DNA from: Solibacillus daqui
GTDB lineage: Bacteria; Bacillota; Bacilli; Bacillales_A; Planococcaceae
DNA: 64,000 nucleotides
Assembly (NCBI RefSeq): GCF_028747805.1
Contig: NZ_CP114887.1
Span: 3,576,001 to 3,640,000 of the forward strand
Reading direction: 5' to 3'
Made by a program: the position numbers and the translations under genes. Shown piece by piece: positions 49,853 to 58,165 of the stretch. Below the pieces are notes generated by a model. The model did not search any database. It was not told the origin of the DNA and saw only the letters and a program-made list of their open reading frames with translations. How positions within the stretch are numbered: the stretch's first letter is position 1; each line of letters starts with the position of its first letter.

Positions 49853-50914
49853 CTACTCTGAATATGTAACAGCCGTCGTTAAGCCTGGTGTTGTTGGCAC
49901 AAAATGAATCCACGTATTCCCTGGTACGAGCTTCACATCTGTCCCATCTTCTTCTACAGCGACTAACAAACCGTCTGCATTTTTCCATTTCACTTCACGC
50001 ACTGTACCAGCTTGTGCTACGTACGCATTGCCGCCACCTGTAATCGTAATATCTCGTCGACCTTCACTATCAATTATTCGGTGTGGCATTTCAAAAAATA
50101 GAACATTGGCCAATTCAATCGATTCATTCGTTTCATAATCAATTGTTTCAGCATTTGCTGAATAACGTGTATAACGATTTGTTTCGGCATCATAAACATA
50201 ATGACTATTGAATGAACCGCCATTATTATATTTCATCGTTACCTCGTTAGCAGTTACTCCTATTTTAACACTATCTTCGGCTTCATAAAATGGATATGAC
50301 ACTTTTTTCTGATAAAGTAATGAAGCCCCTACTTTTTCTGCACCGGCGACTACATTTTCTCCAGTAATATAGGAATTATGAGGTGCTTTTCTTTCAGATG
50401 AACGTTTAAAAAACGTGCCATCATATTGCATTCCATTCATATGATCTACTACTTTTCTATCTAACATTGCTTTGGCTTCTGGGCTATAACCATGCGCAAT
50501 GTAAAAGGCATCTAATCCTGTAGCAATATCAATAAAATACGAACGTGCACTTCGAATAGGTCCAATCGATTCTGGAATTTCGGATTGGTATAACGCTAAA
50601 AATCGTGTGACATCCCCTTCTGCCAACATTTCATAAATAACATCCGCAGCAGCAAGTCCTGATTGCGGGCGAGCTTGTGGATGATTATTTATCGTTACTA
50701 TTATTGGTCTTGTCGTTACTTCTTCTGCAACGCGCTCTCCTGTAAATGGCGTTACATATGGTAACTCTTCGGAAACCTCAAGTTCCTCTTCAATTGTTTC
50801 AATTTCATCTTGCTCAGCTTCTTTTACGGGCTCCTGTGCTTGCTCTTTATCGGAACAGCCTGAAATAATAGCTGCACTCAACATTGCGAAAACGAGTAAA
50901 TTACGTTTTTTCAT
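49853..50914 (-). CDS. yerB: YerB family DUF3048 lipoprotein
   Basis: The 353-residue product has a signal peptide and lipobox ISGC (cysteine about residue 20), an acidic Glu/Gln-rich linker (about 25-50) and the DUF3048 core. The core includes PIIVTINNHPQARPQSGLAAADVIYE (shown at about 71-96) and IPESIGPIRSARSYFIDIA (about 114-132). The start ending at 50914 has GGAGGTGG upstream. Function unknown; surface-exposed. The yerA-yerB-yerC order is conserved from B. subtilis. Confidence 0.9.
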   Translation of the reverse strand: MKKRNLLVFAMLSAAIISGCSDKEQAQEPVKEAEQDEIETIEEELEVSEELPYVTPFTGERVAEEVTTRPIIVTINNHPQARPQSGLAAADVIYEMLAEGDVTRFLALYQSEIPESIGPIRSARSYFIDIATGLDAFYIAHGYSPEAKAMLDRKVVDHMNGMQYDGTFFKRSSERKAPHNSYITGENVVAGAEKVGASLLYQKKVSYPFYEAEDSVKIGVTANEVTMKYNNGGSFNSHYVYDAETNRYTRYSANAETIDYETNESIELANVLFFEMPHRIIDSEGRRDITITGGGNAYVAQAGTVREVKWKNADGLLVAVEEDGTDVKLVPGNTWIHFVPTTPGLTTAVTYSE

Positions 50915-50940
50915 GCTAACCACCTCCCTAGAATGTTTGA

Positions 50941-52671
50941 TTAACGCATTATGGCCGGTAACATCACCGTATTTTTCATAACATCAAAAATACCGCGCGT
51001 CGTAATTCGAATATATGGTAAATGCGTAGATTGTAAAAATAATAGTGTATAGATTGCATCTGAATGATGGTACCCACGTTGCTTTAATGCTTGCTTTAAT
51101 TCAACTTCCAGAGGGATTAGCTCCTGAACATCACCATCATACACACTACCTGCTAATGCTAACGGAATTTTTACGATAACTTGTCCATCTTCAACAAGCA
51201 CAATTCCACCGTTCATTTTTTTTAGTTCTTTGAAGGCATGTAGCATTTCATGCATACTTTTCCCAATTAAAATAATATCCCCCGTATTCGAATACGAAGA
51301 TGCAAAGCCCTTCACATGTGTTGCAAAGCCTTTTATCATCGTATTAATACGCCATTTACCATGACGATCTACAAGCATTAAATAACTTTCGTCATGATTC
51401 GTTGATAATACATTATTGTGACCTTGGCCTTTCACACTATAAGGCTTCGTAATAACATCATTGACCATCTCAATTCCGATTGGCATCGAAAATTGGAAGT
51501 CAGCTTCATGTAAATCAAAGTCCAATGCTAGTTCGCCAAATACCGATAAGTCTGTTTTTGGGAAAGCATGTGTGTCTACCCCTTCTTTTTTCAACCAAAC
51601 CCCTTTCGATAAAACTGCTTCTGGAGTTGGTGAAAGTTCGTCTGTTAAAATATTGATATTTGCATAGCGACCTGTTGCAATTAAACCATGTAGATTTGTC
51701 ATATTGTAATAGCGAGCGACGTTATAAGCTGCCATATTATAGGCATCTACTGGACGTACACCTGCATCAAGTGCGGCACGAATACATTTATCAATCACTC
51801 CGTCTTGATGGAAGCTCGGTGTTGAACCATCTGTCGTCATCATTAAATGATCGAATACATCGTAACCCTTATCGACAATAGCCTTTAACAGTTGCGGTAA
51901 ATCCGGGCGAATCGAAGAATAACGTAGTGTCACCGCATAACCATGCTGCAAACGCATTTCTACATCTTCAATTGTCATCGATTCATGATCACCATCAACA
52001 CCAAATAAACGCATCTTTGTTAATGTTTTTTCTGATGCTCCCGGTAAATGCCCTTCAATTTTTTTCCCTTTATGCTTGGCTGCCTGAATCCAGTACAACA
52101 TTTGGTCGTCCCCGCGCATTAGACGTGGCCAGCCCGTAAGCTCTCCGCCCATAATAACATCATGACGCTCAAGCCATTCCATAACTGACGCATTCGAATA
52201 AAGCTCTCCCTCATTTTCGAGCTCCGTTTGCGAATCAAAACGGCTCCACCAATAAAAAGAAAACGGCAGCTCACTTAACTCGTCCATAAAAGAAAACGCT
52301 TTCTTATTTCCTATAGATGAAACAAACGTCATATTGTCAGAAATAAACGTCGTCGTACCACTTTGTGCACAAAACTTCGCAAAGCTATGTGGATTATAGA
52401 GCTGGAACGGGTGCACATGCGGTTCGATATAGCCTGGCACAACCTTTTTCCCTGCTACATCAATTATTTCTGTTCCTTCTATATTAGAGGGCATTTCCTT
52501 CCCTACATAAACAATGCGATCATCGGCAATCCAAATGTTGCCTGTCACCCATGTTTTTAGCATGCTATGTAAATAGTTTGCGTTTTGTAGTACTAAATTA
52601 GGAGCGGCATGCCCATCAATAATACTAACTTGTTTTCGTATATTATTTATTTTCCATTTAATTTCTGGCAT
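50941..52671 (-). CDS. yerA: YerA adenine deaminase-like amidohydrolase
   Basis: The 576-residue product belongs to the adenine-deaminase branch of amidohydrolases. It has the metal motif GYIEPHVHPFQ (about residue 82), a bridging-Glu region in MGGELTGWPRL (about 174), the histidine EGHLPGAS (about 206), DVFDHLMMTTDGSTPS (about 272) and the C-terminal MNGGIVLVEDGQ. YerA-type proteins lack clear proof of adenine deaminase activity, so the substrate is uncertain. AAAGGAGC lies before the ATG. It is close to the purine operon, which would fit purine salvage. Confidence 0.88.
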   Translation of the reverse strand: MPEIKWKINNIRKQVSIIDGHAAPNLVLQNANYLHSMLKTWVTGNIWIADDRIVYVGKEMPSNIEGTEIIDVAGKKVVPGYIEPHVHPFQLYNPHSFAKFCAQSGTTTFISDNMTFVSSIGNKKAFSFMDELSELPFSFYWWSRFDSQTELENEGELYSNASVMEWLERHDVIMGGELTGWPRLMRGDDQMLYWIQAAKHKGKKIEGHLPGASEKTLTKMRLFGVDGDHESMTIEDVEMRLQHGYAVTLRYSSIRPDLPQLLKAIVDKGYDVFDHLMMTTDGSTPSFHQDGVIDKCIRAALDAGVRPVDAYNMAAYNVARYYNMTNLHGLIATGRYANINILTDELSPTPEAVLSKGVWLKKEGVDTHAFPKTDLSVFGELALDFDLHEADFQFSMPIGIEMVNDVITKPYSVKGQGHNNVLSTNHDESYLMLVDRHGKWRINTMIKGFATHVKGFASSYSNTGDIILIGKSMHEMLHAFKELKKMNGGIVLVEDGQVIVKIPLALAGSVYDGDVQELIPLEVELKQALKQRGYHHSDAIYTLLFLQSTHLPYIRITTRGIFDVMKNTVMLPAIMR

Positions 52672-52874
52672 TTTAACGCTCCTTTCAAATTTGAATTGGA
52701 TGAATTAAATATATTCATATCATTTTTATGCAATTCAACAAATTTTAGATATTTTCTAACATATTTTCATCGTAACATAGCACTTTCCTAAAGCAAAGTA
52801 TTTGCAAGTAAATATTTGGATAATTTGATGTGTATTCTTTTAATGAAATCGTATGCTAGAAATTATTCATAGAA

Positions 52875-52907
52875 AAAATGGTAACGAGATATCTCCATTA
52901 CCATTTT
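52875..52907 (-). terminator. terminator downstream of the coat-like gene
   Basis: AAAATGGTAA/TTACCATTTT stem enclosing a GAGATATCTC palindrome. On the minus strand ATTTTTTC follows, 14 bases past the TAA at 52921. This suggests the transcript of the coat-like gene still ends here. The rest of 52672-52920 is AT-rich with no ORF. Confidence 0.65.
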
Positions 52908-52920
52908 CACTTTTTTATAT

Positions 52921-53103
52921 TTAAGAAATCGTAATACCTCTACTTGCTCCACTAGTAGGATTTACGACTGCAGCAATACCAGTTCCTGAAACAGAAATAC
53001 CCACTATTTCAGGAAATGTTGTAACAAGAGCTGTAATATTATCTGTCCCTACTAAATTAGCCTTAGTATCTTAATCTTCTTAGCTAGGTGCTGCATTGCT
53101 AGA
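52921..53103 (-). pseudogene. 3' remnant of the coat-like gene, in frame behind three stops
   Basis: Reading on in the frame of the coat-like ORF past its TGA (53104-53106) gives SSNAAPS, TAA, ED, TAA. Then come 49 codons without a stop (DTKANLVGTDNITALVTTFP at the start; GISVSGTGIAAVVNP in the middle; ends RGITIS) and a TAA at 52921. The stretch looks like a true protein end (beta-rich, Gly/Thr/Val), has no start codon of its own and lies before the terminator. The simplest view is that it was the C-terminal domain and was lost by point mutations. Confidence 0.5.
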
Positions 53104-53427
53104 TCATGAGCATGATGATGATGATGATGACGATTCACAATGTCTTCTGCGCGATGATGATGATGATGATGATGATTCATGTCTTCTGCGCGATGATGAC
53201 GATGACGATTCATCATGTCTTCTGCACGATGATGACGATGACGATTCATCATGTCTTCTGCGGTGACAATGGCTATGGCTATGGCTTCCGCAATGACAAT
53301 GGCCATGGTGCCTAATGTCAGCTGCATTTACTGCTCTAAATGGTCCTAATGAGGAACATGGAGACCCACAATGAACTCTTCTGTGCCTAGAACTACCACT
53401 GAAACCGCTATGCATACAATTACACAT
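53104..53427 (-). CDS. Cys/His/Ser/Arg-rich repeat protein, spore-coat-like
   Basis: The 107-residue product begins MCNCMHSGFSGSSRHRRVHC, has a His/Cys-rich centre (HHGHCHCGSHSHSHCH, about 38-53) and then four repeats of RRRHDESSSSSS type (about 54-105). Such low-complexity, Cys- and Ser/Arg-rich proteins (CotG-like) are typical of the Bacillus spore coat or crust; the histidines could bind metal. The ATG ending at 53427 has GGGAGG 8 bases upstream (a GTG three codons earlier is inside it). The TGA may be premature, see the remnant at 52921-53103. Coat assignment is by composition only. Confidence 0.55.
   Translation of the reverse strand: MCNCMHSGFSGSSRHRRVHCGSPCSSLGPFRAVNAADIRHHGHCHCGSHSHSHCHRRRHDESSSSSSCRRHDESSSSSSRRRHESSSSSSSSRRRHCESSSSSSSCS
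53107..53263. repeat. 36-39 bp tandem repeat inside the coat-like gene
   Basis: TGTCTTCTGC recurs at 53141, 53180, 53216 and 53252 (spacing 39, 36, 36), each followed by a GATGATGA-type run. These are in-frame multiples of three, encoding the RRRHDES6 repeat. Copy number could vary by slippage. Confidence 0.85.
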
Positions 53428-53732
53428 ATTGCTCACCTCCCTTCCCCCCTATTTTATTCATTGAAAAAATAGAGACTAAGGGCAATCAACTAGTAAATTT
53501 TTTTAGGAAATTTATCTTTATTCACTTAGTTTATTGTCATACAATGTCCACTCGTTAAGTTAGAAATGGTGTTAACAGTACTTTAGTTTTTAATGAACAA
53601 AGCGATGAGAGTGGACGAAGGCAATGAAAGCACATTTAAAGAAGCTACCGCCTACAAAATACAGGAAGCAGCTTCATCAGTAGGCTAGATTATTGTATAT
53701 GATAGGCCATATTTATATTCCAAGCATAAGTG

Positions 53733-54725
53733 CTATTTACGGAAAATATTAAAAATCGAGGAGCTCTTCTGTTTTTTACTTTCAACATTTGAAGACTCTA
53801 ATTGTTTGATTATTTTTTCGGGTGGTGTTTCAGGTGGAGATTGATGTTGTTGTTCTAGCACTATTGTGTCATTGTTAGATTCACTAATAGGCTTATCACT
53901 ACTAAATGTGTCTGGGTCTGTTTTTTCATTTTCGTGATAGATTGAAGGGGAGTCATTCGTTTTCTCTTCCTCATTTGCAACACTAGTAGAATGGTAACCG
54001 TTCACTATATTACTTGTCGGGATATTTCGATTTTCCCCAAAGTTTCTAAATTGAATAGAGGCTTCTTCTAAATTATTCTTATTTAATCCAGTATAAACAG
54101 TATTTTGTTGATTATTATTCGATTGATAGTAACTTTGGTCAAAATAATGCCGATCGTTTGGATTTAATATTAATTCAGTTTGATCGACAGACGCAATGTC
54201 TTCTTCATTTTTTTGAAGTTCAATAACCTTAGTAGGCAAATTTCGTAACTGAATATACGATGGCTGATAAGGGGCATTAGATGCTTGATCATTTGGAGGT
54301 GTTTTATCATCATTACTTTCCGATATACCGTCAACTTTTTTTACTTGAGGTTCTTTTTGGTTAGCCATAGAATCTTTCCCTAGCTTTTCTTCGCTTTTAC
54401 TTGTTTTTATTTCATTCGAAAATTTTGAAATCTCTTCACTCATCTCTTTGACTGTTTGATTAAGTACGGATAATTGAAGAGCAAATTGTTTAAACTGTTC
54501 TTCATATATTTCACTTTGTACATAATGTTTTCCATCGAACGTATTGGTGAAATCTTCAATATTAGATATTTGCATTTTTAGTGCATCAAATTCCCTCTTT
54601 ATAATTAGATAATCATCAGAGTAATTCCCCATTTTTAATGTCAGTAAAGCACCTCTATATCCTGAAATTTTCTGTTTTAACTTCTCAATTTCGTGAAGAG
54701 TAGTATTCGACGAAGAATCTTCCAT
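53733..54725 (-). CDS. unrecognised Asn/Ser/Glu-rich coiled-coil protein
   Basis: The 330-residue protein is not one I recognise. Residues about 5-125 are helical and charged with coiled-coil spacing (EIEKLKQKISGYRGALLTLK; QLSVLNQTVKEMSEEISKF). The rest is low-complexity, rich in N, S, E, Q and P, ending KKQKSSSIFNIFRK. No signal peptide or membrane segment is seen. AAAGGAGTG stands 10 bases before the ATG. It is divergent from the 54973-57483 gene group. Base use is more AT-rich than the housekeeping genes, suggesting an accessory origin. A spore-surface or structural role is possible but unproven. Confidence 0.6.
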   Translation of the reverse strand: MEDSSSNTTLHEIEKLKQKISGYRGALLTLKMGNYSDDYLIIKREFDALKMQISNIEDFTNTFDGKHYVQSEIYEEQFKQFALQLSVLNQTVKEMSEEISKFSNEIKTSKSEEKLGKDSMANQKEPQVKKVDGISESNDDKTPPNDQASNAPYQPSYIQLRNLPTKVIELQKNEEDIASVDQTELILNPNDRHYFDQSYYQSNNNQQNTVYTGLNKNNLEEASIQFRNFGENRNIPTSNIVNGYHSTSVANEEEKTNDSPSIYHENEKTDPDTFSSDKPISESNNDTIVLEQQHQSPPETPPEKIIKQLESSNVESKKQKSSSIFNIFRK

Positions 54726-54972
54726 TGTAATTCACTCCTTTTTAGTACACATCTATATGTATGTTATTGAAGTGAGTTACTGTATGTTACACCGTAAACA
54801 ATAAGCAGGAATCTTTACTTATTAAGGAATTACTGCTTTCAACAAGATCATTTTTTCCATATTCCCATAATTATTTAAATCCCTTAATCAAACTATTTCT
54901 TTGCCTATACAATTAGCTAGGGGACGTCATAATATACAAACGAAAGATAAAATATTTGGAGGTGTTTAAAAA

Positions 54973-55608
54973 ATGCAAGAACAAATGCCATCTCATGCAA
55001 AGGAATTAATTTGCATCAATGTCGAAAAAGTTTACGATTGGGTTGTCAAAGATCTGTCATTCGAAATTTTCCCAACGAGTCCAATTAAATTCAAAAATTT
55101 ACCAGACTGCACAAGAGCGTCTGACGTGGTTAGCGTCACATGCCAAATATGTCCATCATCAACTGATCCTGTTGTTATTAAGAATCGTGAAAATCGTACG
55201 TTTACAATTGACGGATCATCCGTTCGCTTACAGCAGCTTACAATTCAAAAGAACTTTGAAGTAACGATCTGTGTTACTCTAACAAATGGAATGACGTACA
55301 AAAGCTGCCCTTTCACTTATTCACGCAATGAACATGTTGTAATGTGTGCACCAAAAGGAACAAATGTAGACGTTACTTATACAGAGCTTGACTGCTTCGT
55401 ATCCTCTACAGGTTCAATAACTAATATTCATGACGATAAAATCACGTTTTCAAATTTAGTGCTGTCAATTTCAGTGTGTCAAAGCATCCAATCTACATTC
55501 CCAGTAACAGTCGAGTTTTTAGCAAATTACTGTGAACCAAGAGCAGATATATCATCTACTTGCTCGCCACCTTCTCGACCAGATAATTGTTCGATAGTCT
55601 TTCCATAG
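54973..55608 (+). CDS. unrecognised Cys-containing protein, possibly spore surface
   Basis: The 211-residue protein starts with AKELICINVEKVYDWVVKD (about residues 8-26), a 'C-x-KVYDWV' element that I associate with spore-related proteins of Bacillales. About ten cysteines are spread over a beta-rich body (CTRASDVVSVTCQICPSS; SCPFTYSRNEHVVMCAPKG). No signal peptide or membrane helix is present. GGAGGTG lies 9 bases before the ATG. It is the first of four same-strand genes but has its own terminator at 55649. Function not assigned. Confidence 0.6.
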   Translation: MQEQMPSHAKELICINVEKVYDWVVKDLSFEIFPTSPIKFKNLPDCTRASDVVSVTCQICPSSTDPVVIKNRENRTFTIDGSSVRLQQLTIQKNFEVTICVTLTNGMTYKSCPFTYSRNEHVVMCAPKGTNVDVTYTELDCFVSSTGSITNIHDDKITFSNLVLSISVCQSIQSTFPVTVEFLANYCEPRADISSTCSPPSRPDNCSIVFP

Positions 55609-55648
55609 TATTTGTAAGCTGTGCTAATTCTAACTTAATGGTCATAAA

Positions 55649-55680
55649 ATAAAGAAAGGGGAATCCCTTTCTTTATTTTG
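55649..55680 (+). terminator. terminator after the 211-residue protein gene
   Basis: AATAAAGAAAGGG/CCCTTTCTTTATT, a 13-bp stem with a four-base loop, followed by TTTG. The following three genes therefore have a separate start of transcription or depend on read-through. Confidence 0.8.
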
Positions 55681-55735
55681 CTTACATAAGCAAATGCAAT
55701 GCATATTCTTAAATTCCCCATAAGGAGGAGTAAAT

Positions 55736-56302
55736 TTGGCAATGTCCCAGAGCCATCTAGAAGTAAAGATTAATACACTTCAAAAGCAAACTAAATCCTA
55801 TCTACGAGAAATAAAAGAACATATCGAGAAGCTTCCGAAATCTCAAAATATTAATATAATAAGTTATTTTACTTCTTCTCTAAATATTTCCCATAAGCTT
55901 GAACAAGAAAGCATATGTTTGGGCTCTTATCATATTTACAATATCGGTAATGAACCAATACTTAATCCATATATATCTATTATAATACCGGAGAACTCCC
56001 CGTTTTCTTTTACCGGTAGATATGTTCGTGAAGAATTCAGCCAAAGTTTTAAGGGACCAATTGATTGGATACGCTTAGCAAATAGCACAAACAAAAATGA
56101 ATTTCTGCTGAAACCGCTTAGTAAAATGGAGCTTAAACCGAATGAAATTATCTCATTTTCAAATTTTCAAATTAAGTGGTTACCAAACGAATCATACTCA
56201 GGTAGTATTACCGGTTTTACCTATTGTGATCAATTTCAAGATGGCATAGCTGCGGTCAACCCCATCAATCTGAGTGTCATCAGCCTTGGACAGGAGGAAT
56301 AG
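55736..56302 (+). CDS. unrecognised 188-residue protein
   Basis: Not recognised. A helical N-terminal 40 residues (LEVKINTLQKQTKSYLREIK) is followed by a beta-rich domain (YHIYNIGNEPILNPYISIII, then SYSGSITGFTYCDQFQDGIA). The TTG at 55736 is 5-7 bases after GGAGGAG; an ATG two codons later (55742) has 11-base spacing and is the alternative. It is followed three bases after its stop by the next gene, so they are coupled. The domain resembles nothing I can name; a surface or appendage role is only a guess. Confidence 0.6.
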   Translation: MAMSQSHLEVKINTLQKQTKSYLREIKEHIEKLPKSQNINIISYFTSSLNISHKLEQESICLGSYHIYNIGNEPILNPYISIIIPENSPFSFTGRYVREEFSQSFKGPIDWIRLANSTNKNEFLLKPLSKMELKPNEIISFSNFQIKWLPNESYSGSITGFTYCDQFQDGIAAVNPINLSVISLGQEE

Positions 56303-56304
56303 CC

Positions 56305-56634
56305 TTGAATCACTTTGACGAAGAAGAGCATGTTGGGGCCATACCAATAGAAGAAATTTTAAGACAATTTACAAAAGAACACTTTTCCGATTTAAAACAT
56401 CAAGAAAATAATAATAGCTTTATGTTTTTAGAAAAAAGTTCCCTGAATTTATTATTAACTTTTCTATTATCGAAAACACAAACTGAACCACCTACAACTC
56501 CCGAAATAAATGACGAACTACAGGCTAAAAGTAAGGCGTTAGAATTAAAGGCTATAGAAGAAATTGATCAATTAATTAATGATAATGAAAAGGAATTTCA
56601 AGCCATCCTTCGTTTATTAAAAGAAATTACTTGA
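56305..56634 (+). CDS. unrecognised 109-residue helical protein
   Basis: Not recognised. A TTG start with AGGAGGAA 6 bases upstream. The product is acidic and helical (NHFDEEEHVGAIPIEEILRQF at the start; KALELKAIEEIDQLINDNEK near the end) with no membrane segment. Middle gene of a coupled trio: it begins 2 bases after one stop and ends 15 bases before the next start. Confidence 0.6.
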   Translation: MNHFDEEEHVGAIPIEEILRQFTKEHFSDLKHQENNNSFMFLEKSSLNLLLTFLLSKTQTEPPTTPEINDELQAKSKALELKAIEEIDQLINDNEKEFQAILRLLKEIT

Positions 56635-56649
56635 TTGGAGGGATAAACC

Positions 56650-57483
56650 GTAGCAAACGAAAGCCTTCAAAATAAAGACACGCTTCAATTACAACAAATG
56701 ATCATCTTTTTGAAATCTGAACTTGTGAAATCTCAAAATGAAATCGATAAATTTCAAAAGAATGATTACTATTCCTTGGCCATTAGTCTTGAACAGGAAA
56801 ATAACCTATTAACCAATCAGAAAAAAGAACTGTCGAGGGAACTTCTCAATTTAAAGAGAACTTTTGAAAAGGAAATGAATAAACTTCACGAGGATATTCA
56901 ATCTCGTGAAAATCAGAGACTAAAATTAATCTCGTCTATTAGGGCGTTAGTACAAAAGAAAAATGAATTGCTAGAAGAAAATAAAAAGTTAACAAAGACC
57001 ATTAAAGAAACTCGGAAAGAAGAAGTGGTCCTGCCTAACCTTCACTCACCGGAACACATTGCAAAAGGCTATGTAAAAGCAATTGAAAATATCGACAATA
57101 CCTTACACGATTTTATCCAAAAAAATTCTCAGCAGCTGACTTTAATAAATGATGAATTGTTAAAAAATAGAAGTGAAGTTATCGATATTAATCTATATTT
57201 ATTAAAAGAGATAAAAAATAAAAGCAATAAAATAGATATGCTCATGCGTGAAATTGAAGATCTAAAAGAACAACATTATAAACAGCTTCTATCCTTCTTA
57301 GATAACAAACCTACCGATAGTTCCGCGGCTCTCCCACAGTTAGATACTCCAGTACAAAAAGAATTATCTCAAGCAACAAACTTCGAAGATCAGCTAGACG
57401 AAAAATTACGTATACTAGATGATTTGGAGAGCGAACTGAATCAACTTGCTAAAAAGGTTGATAAGCATAAAGTCGACAATTAA
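56650..57483 (+). CDS. coiled-coil protein with apparent GTA start codon
   Basis: About 277 residues if started at 56650, nearly all helical with heptad character (LEQENNLLTNQKKELSREL; ALVQKKNELLEENKKLTKTI; ESELNQLAKKVDKHK). GGAGGG (56637-56642) lies 7 bases before codon GTA, which begins a protein-like VANESLQNKDTLQLQQM. An in-frame TAA precedes at 56644. The first ordinary start, ATG 56698, has no ribosome binding site and would give 261 residues. Either GTA is a degenerate GTG/ATG start or the gene is damaged. Third of the coupled trio. Function unknown. Confidence 0.5.
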   Translation, partial: VANESLQNKDTLQLQQMIIFLKSELVKSQNEIDKFQKNDYYSLAISLEQENNLLTNQKKELSRELLNLKRTFEKEMNKLHEDIQSRENQRLKLISSIRALVQKKNELLEENKKLTKTIKETRKEEVVLPNLHSPEHIAKGYVKAIENIDNTLHDFIQKNSQQLTLINDELLKNRSEVIDINLYLLKEIKNKSNKIDMLMREIEDLKEQHYKQLLSFLDNKPTDSSAALPQLDTPVQKELSQATNFEDQLDEKLRILDDLESELNQLAKKVDKHKVDN

Positions 57484-57569
57484 ATTAAAGAAGGTATTTA
57501 TTATTAGATACTACTCATGATGAGTATTCCCTAATACAAAATTTGGAATAAAGTACATTTATCTAATAT

Positions 57570-57722
57570 AATCCGTTCTGCTACGCTACGGGGGACGCTT
57601 TCCTGAGGGCGTGGCTACAACTAACTTGTATGTGCCTCTTACGGTGGCACATACAAGTGGATTTTCCGCGCACGCTTAATCCTCTAGGAGTCGCCCCCTT
57701 CACTTCGCGGCACTCTACTATA
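57570..57722. repeat. structured GC-rich intergenic element, probably dispersed repeat
   Basis: A GC-rich block in AT-rich surroundings containing CTACGGGGGACGCTTTCC, a 12-bp hairpin CTTGTATGTGCC/GGCACATACAAG (57625-57657) and GGAGTCGCCCCCTTC. I recall similar GGGGACGCTTTCC-type blocks scattered through Bacillus and Lysinibacillus intergenic regions. No ORF. Only one copy is visible in this window. Confidence 0.5.
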
Positions 57723-57904
57723 AAGTTAAAATTGGTTTCTATTACAAAGAACTTGAATAAAATGTGAATCTAGCTCTGTTATTGAAATAAAGTAAAAATT
57801 TTTCTAATAATGATTTTATTTTTGACGCAATAAAAGTAGCTAATTTTATTAGTGTAGCTAACCTTTAACCAAAGTTTCAATATTAATACAGAGCAATATT
57901 TTAT

Positions 57905-58056
57905 TCAGCACCGCCGCCTCGCGATAGCGCAAGCGGCAACATTGGACTCTTTTACCTTTACTAAAACGTAACATTTTAATTTGGTGGGCCTTGCATGCGG
58001 CATTAAAGACAGTAGTATGGACACGTACCACGTGGCCATAACGCTGTCATGCCGTA
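57905..58056. repeat. second structured intergenic element
   Basis: A GC-rich patch with a GCCGC..GCGGC hairpin near 57910-57935 and a long interrupted stem, GCGGCAT at 57997 pairing with ATGCCGT at 58049, GACAG with CTGTC, TGG with CCA. A 69-codon minus ORF crosses it but has no ribosome binding site. It may be another dispersed palindromic unit. The rest of 57484-58130 is AT-rich and empty. Confidence 0.4.
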
Positions 58057-58130
58057 GCCCTCCCAAAATAAGTAGATTGCACTTAATCCATTTTCTGTTA
58101 GTAAATTCACTCAATATTAGATACTAATAA

Positions 58131-58158
58131 AAGGGCGATACTTTTTACGTATCGCCCC
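58131..58158 (-). terminator. terminator of the purine operon after purD
   Basis: GGGCGATAC/GTATCGCCC with a short loop; on the minus strand CTTTTATT follows. It lies 8 bases past the purD stop codon. Confidence 0.88.
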
Positions 58159-58165
58159 TCTTAAA

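Noticed and set aside
53107..53263. Possible CRISPR-like repeat array
   Set aside because: The units are contiguous without unique spacers and encode an amino-acid repeat.
53052..53327. His-rich 91-residue ORF (NRHRHHRAEDMM repeats) in another frame of the coat-like gene
   Set aside because: It lacks a ribosome binding site and arises from the same repeat; the Ser/Arg frame has a good start and Cys-rich N-terminus.
53624..53683. 19-residue basic peptide ORF in the coat-like/coiled-coil spacer
   Set aside because: The ribosome binding site is weak and nothing else supports it; the 53437-53732 spacer shows no other feature.
57905..58114. 69-residue minus ORF before purD
   Set aside because: It crosses a structured GC-rich element, has no ribosome binding site and no protein-like pattern.
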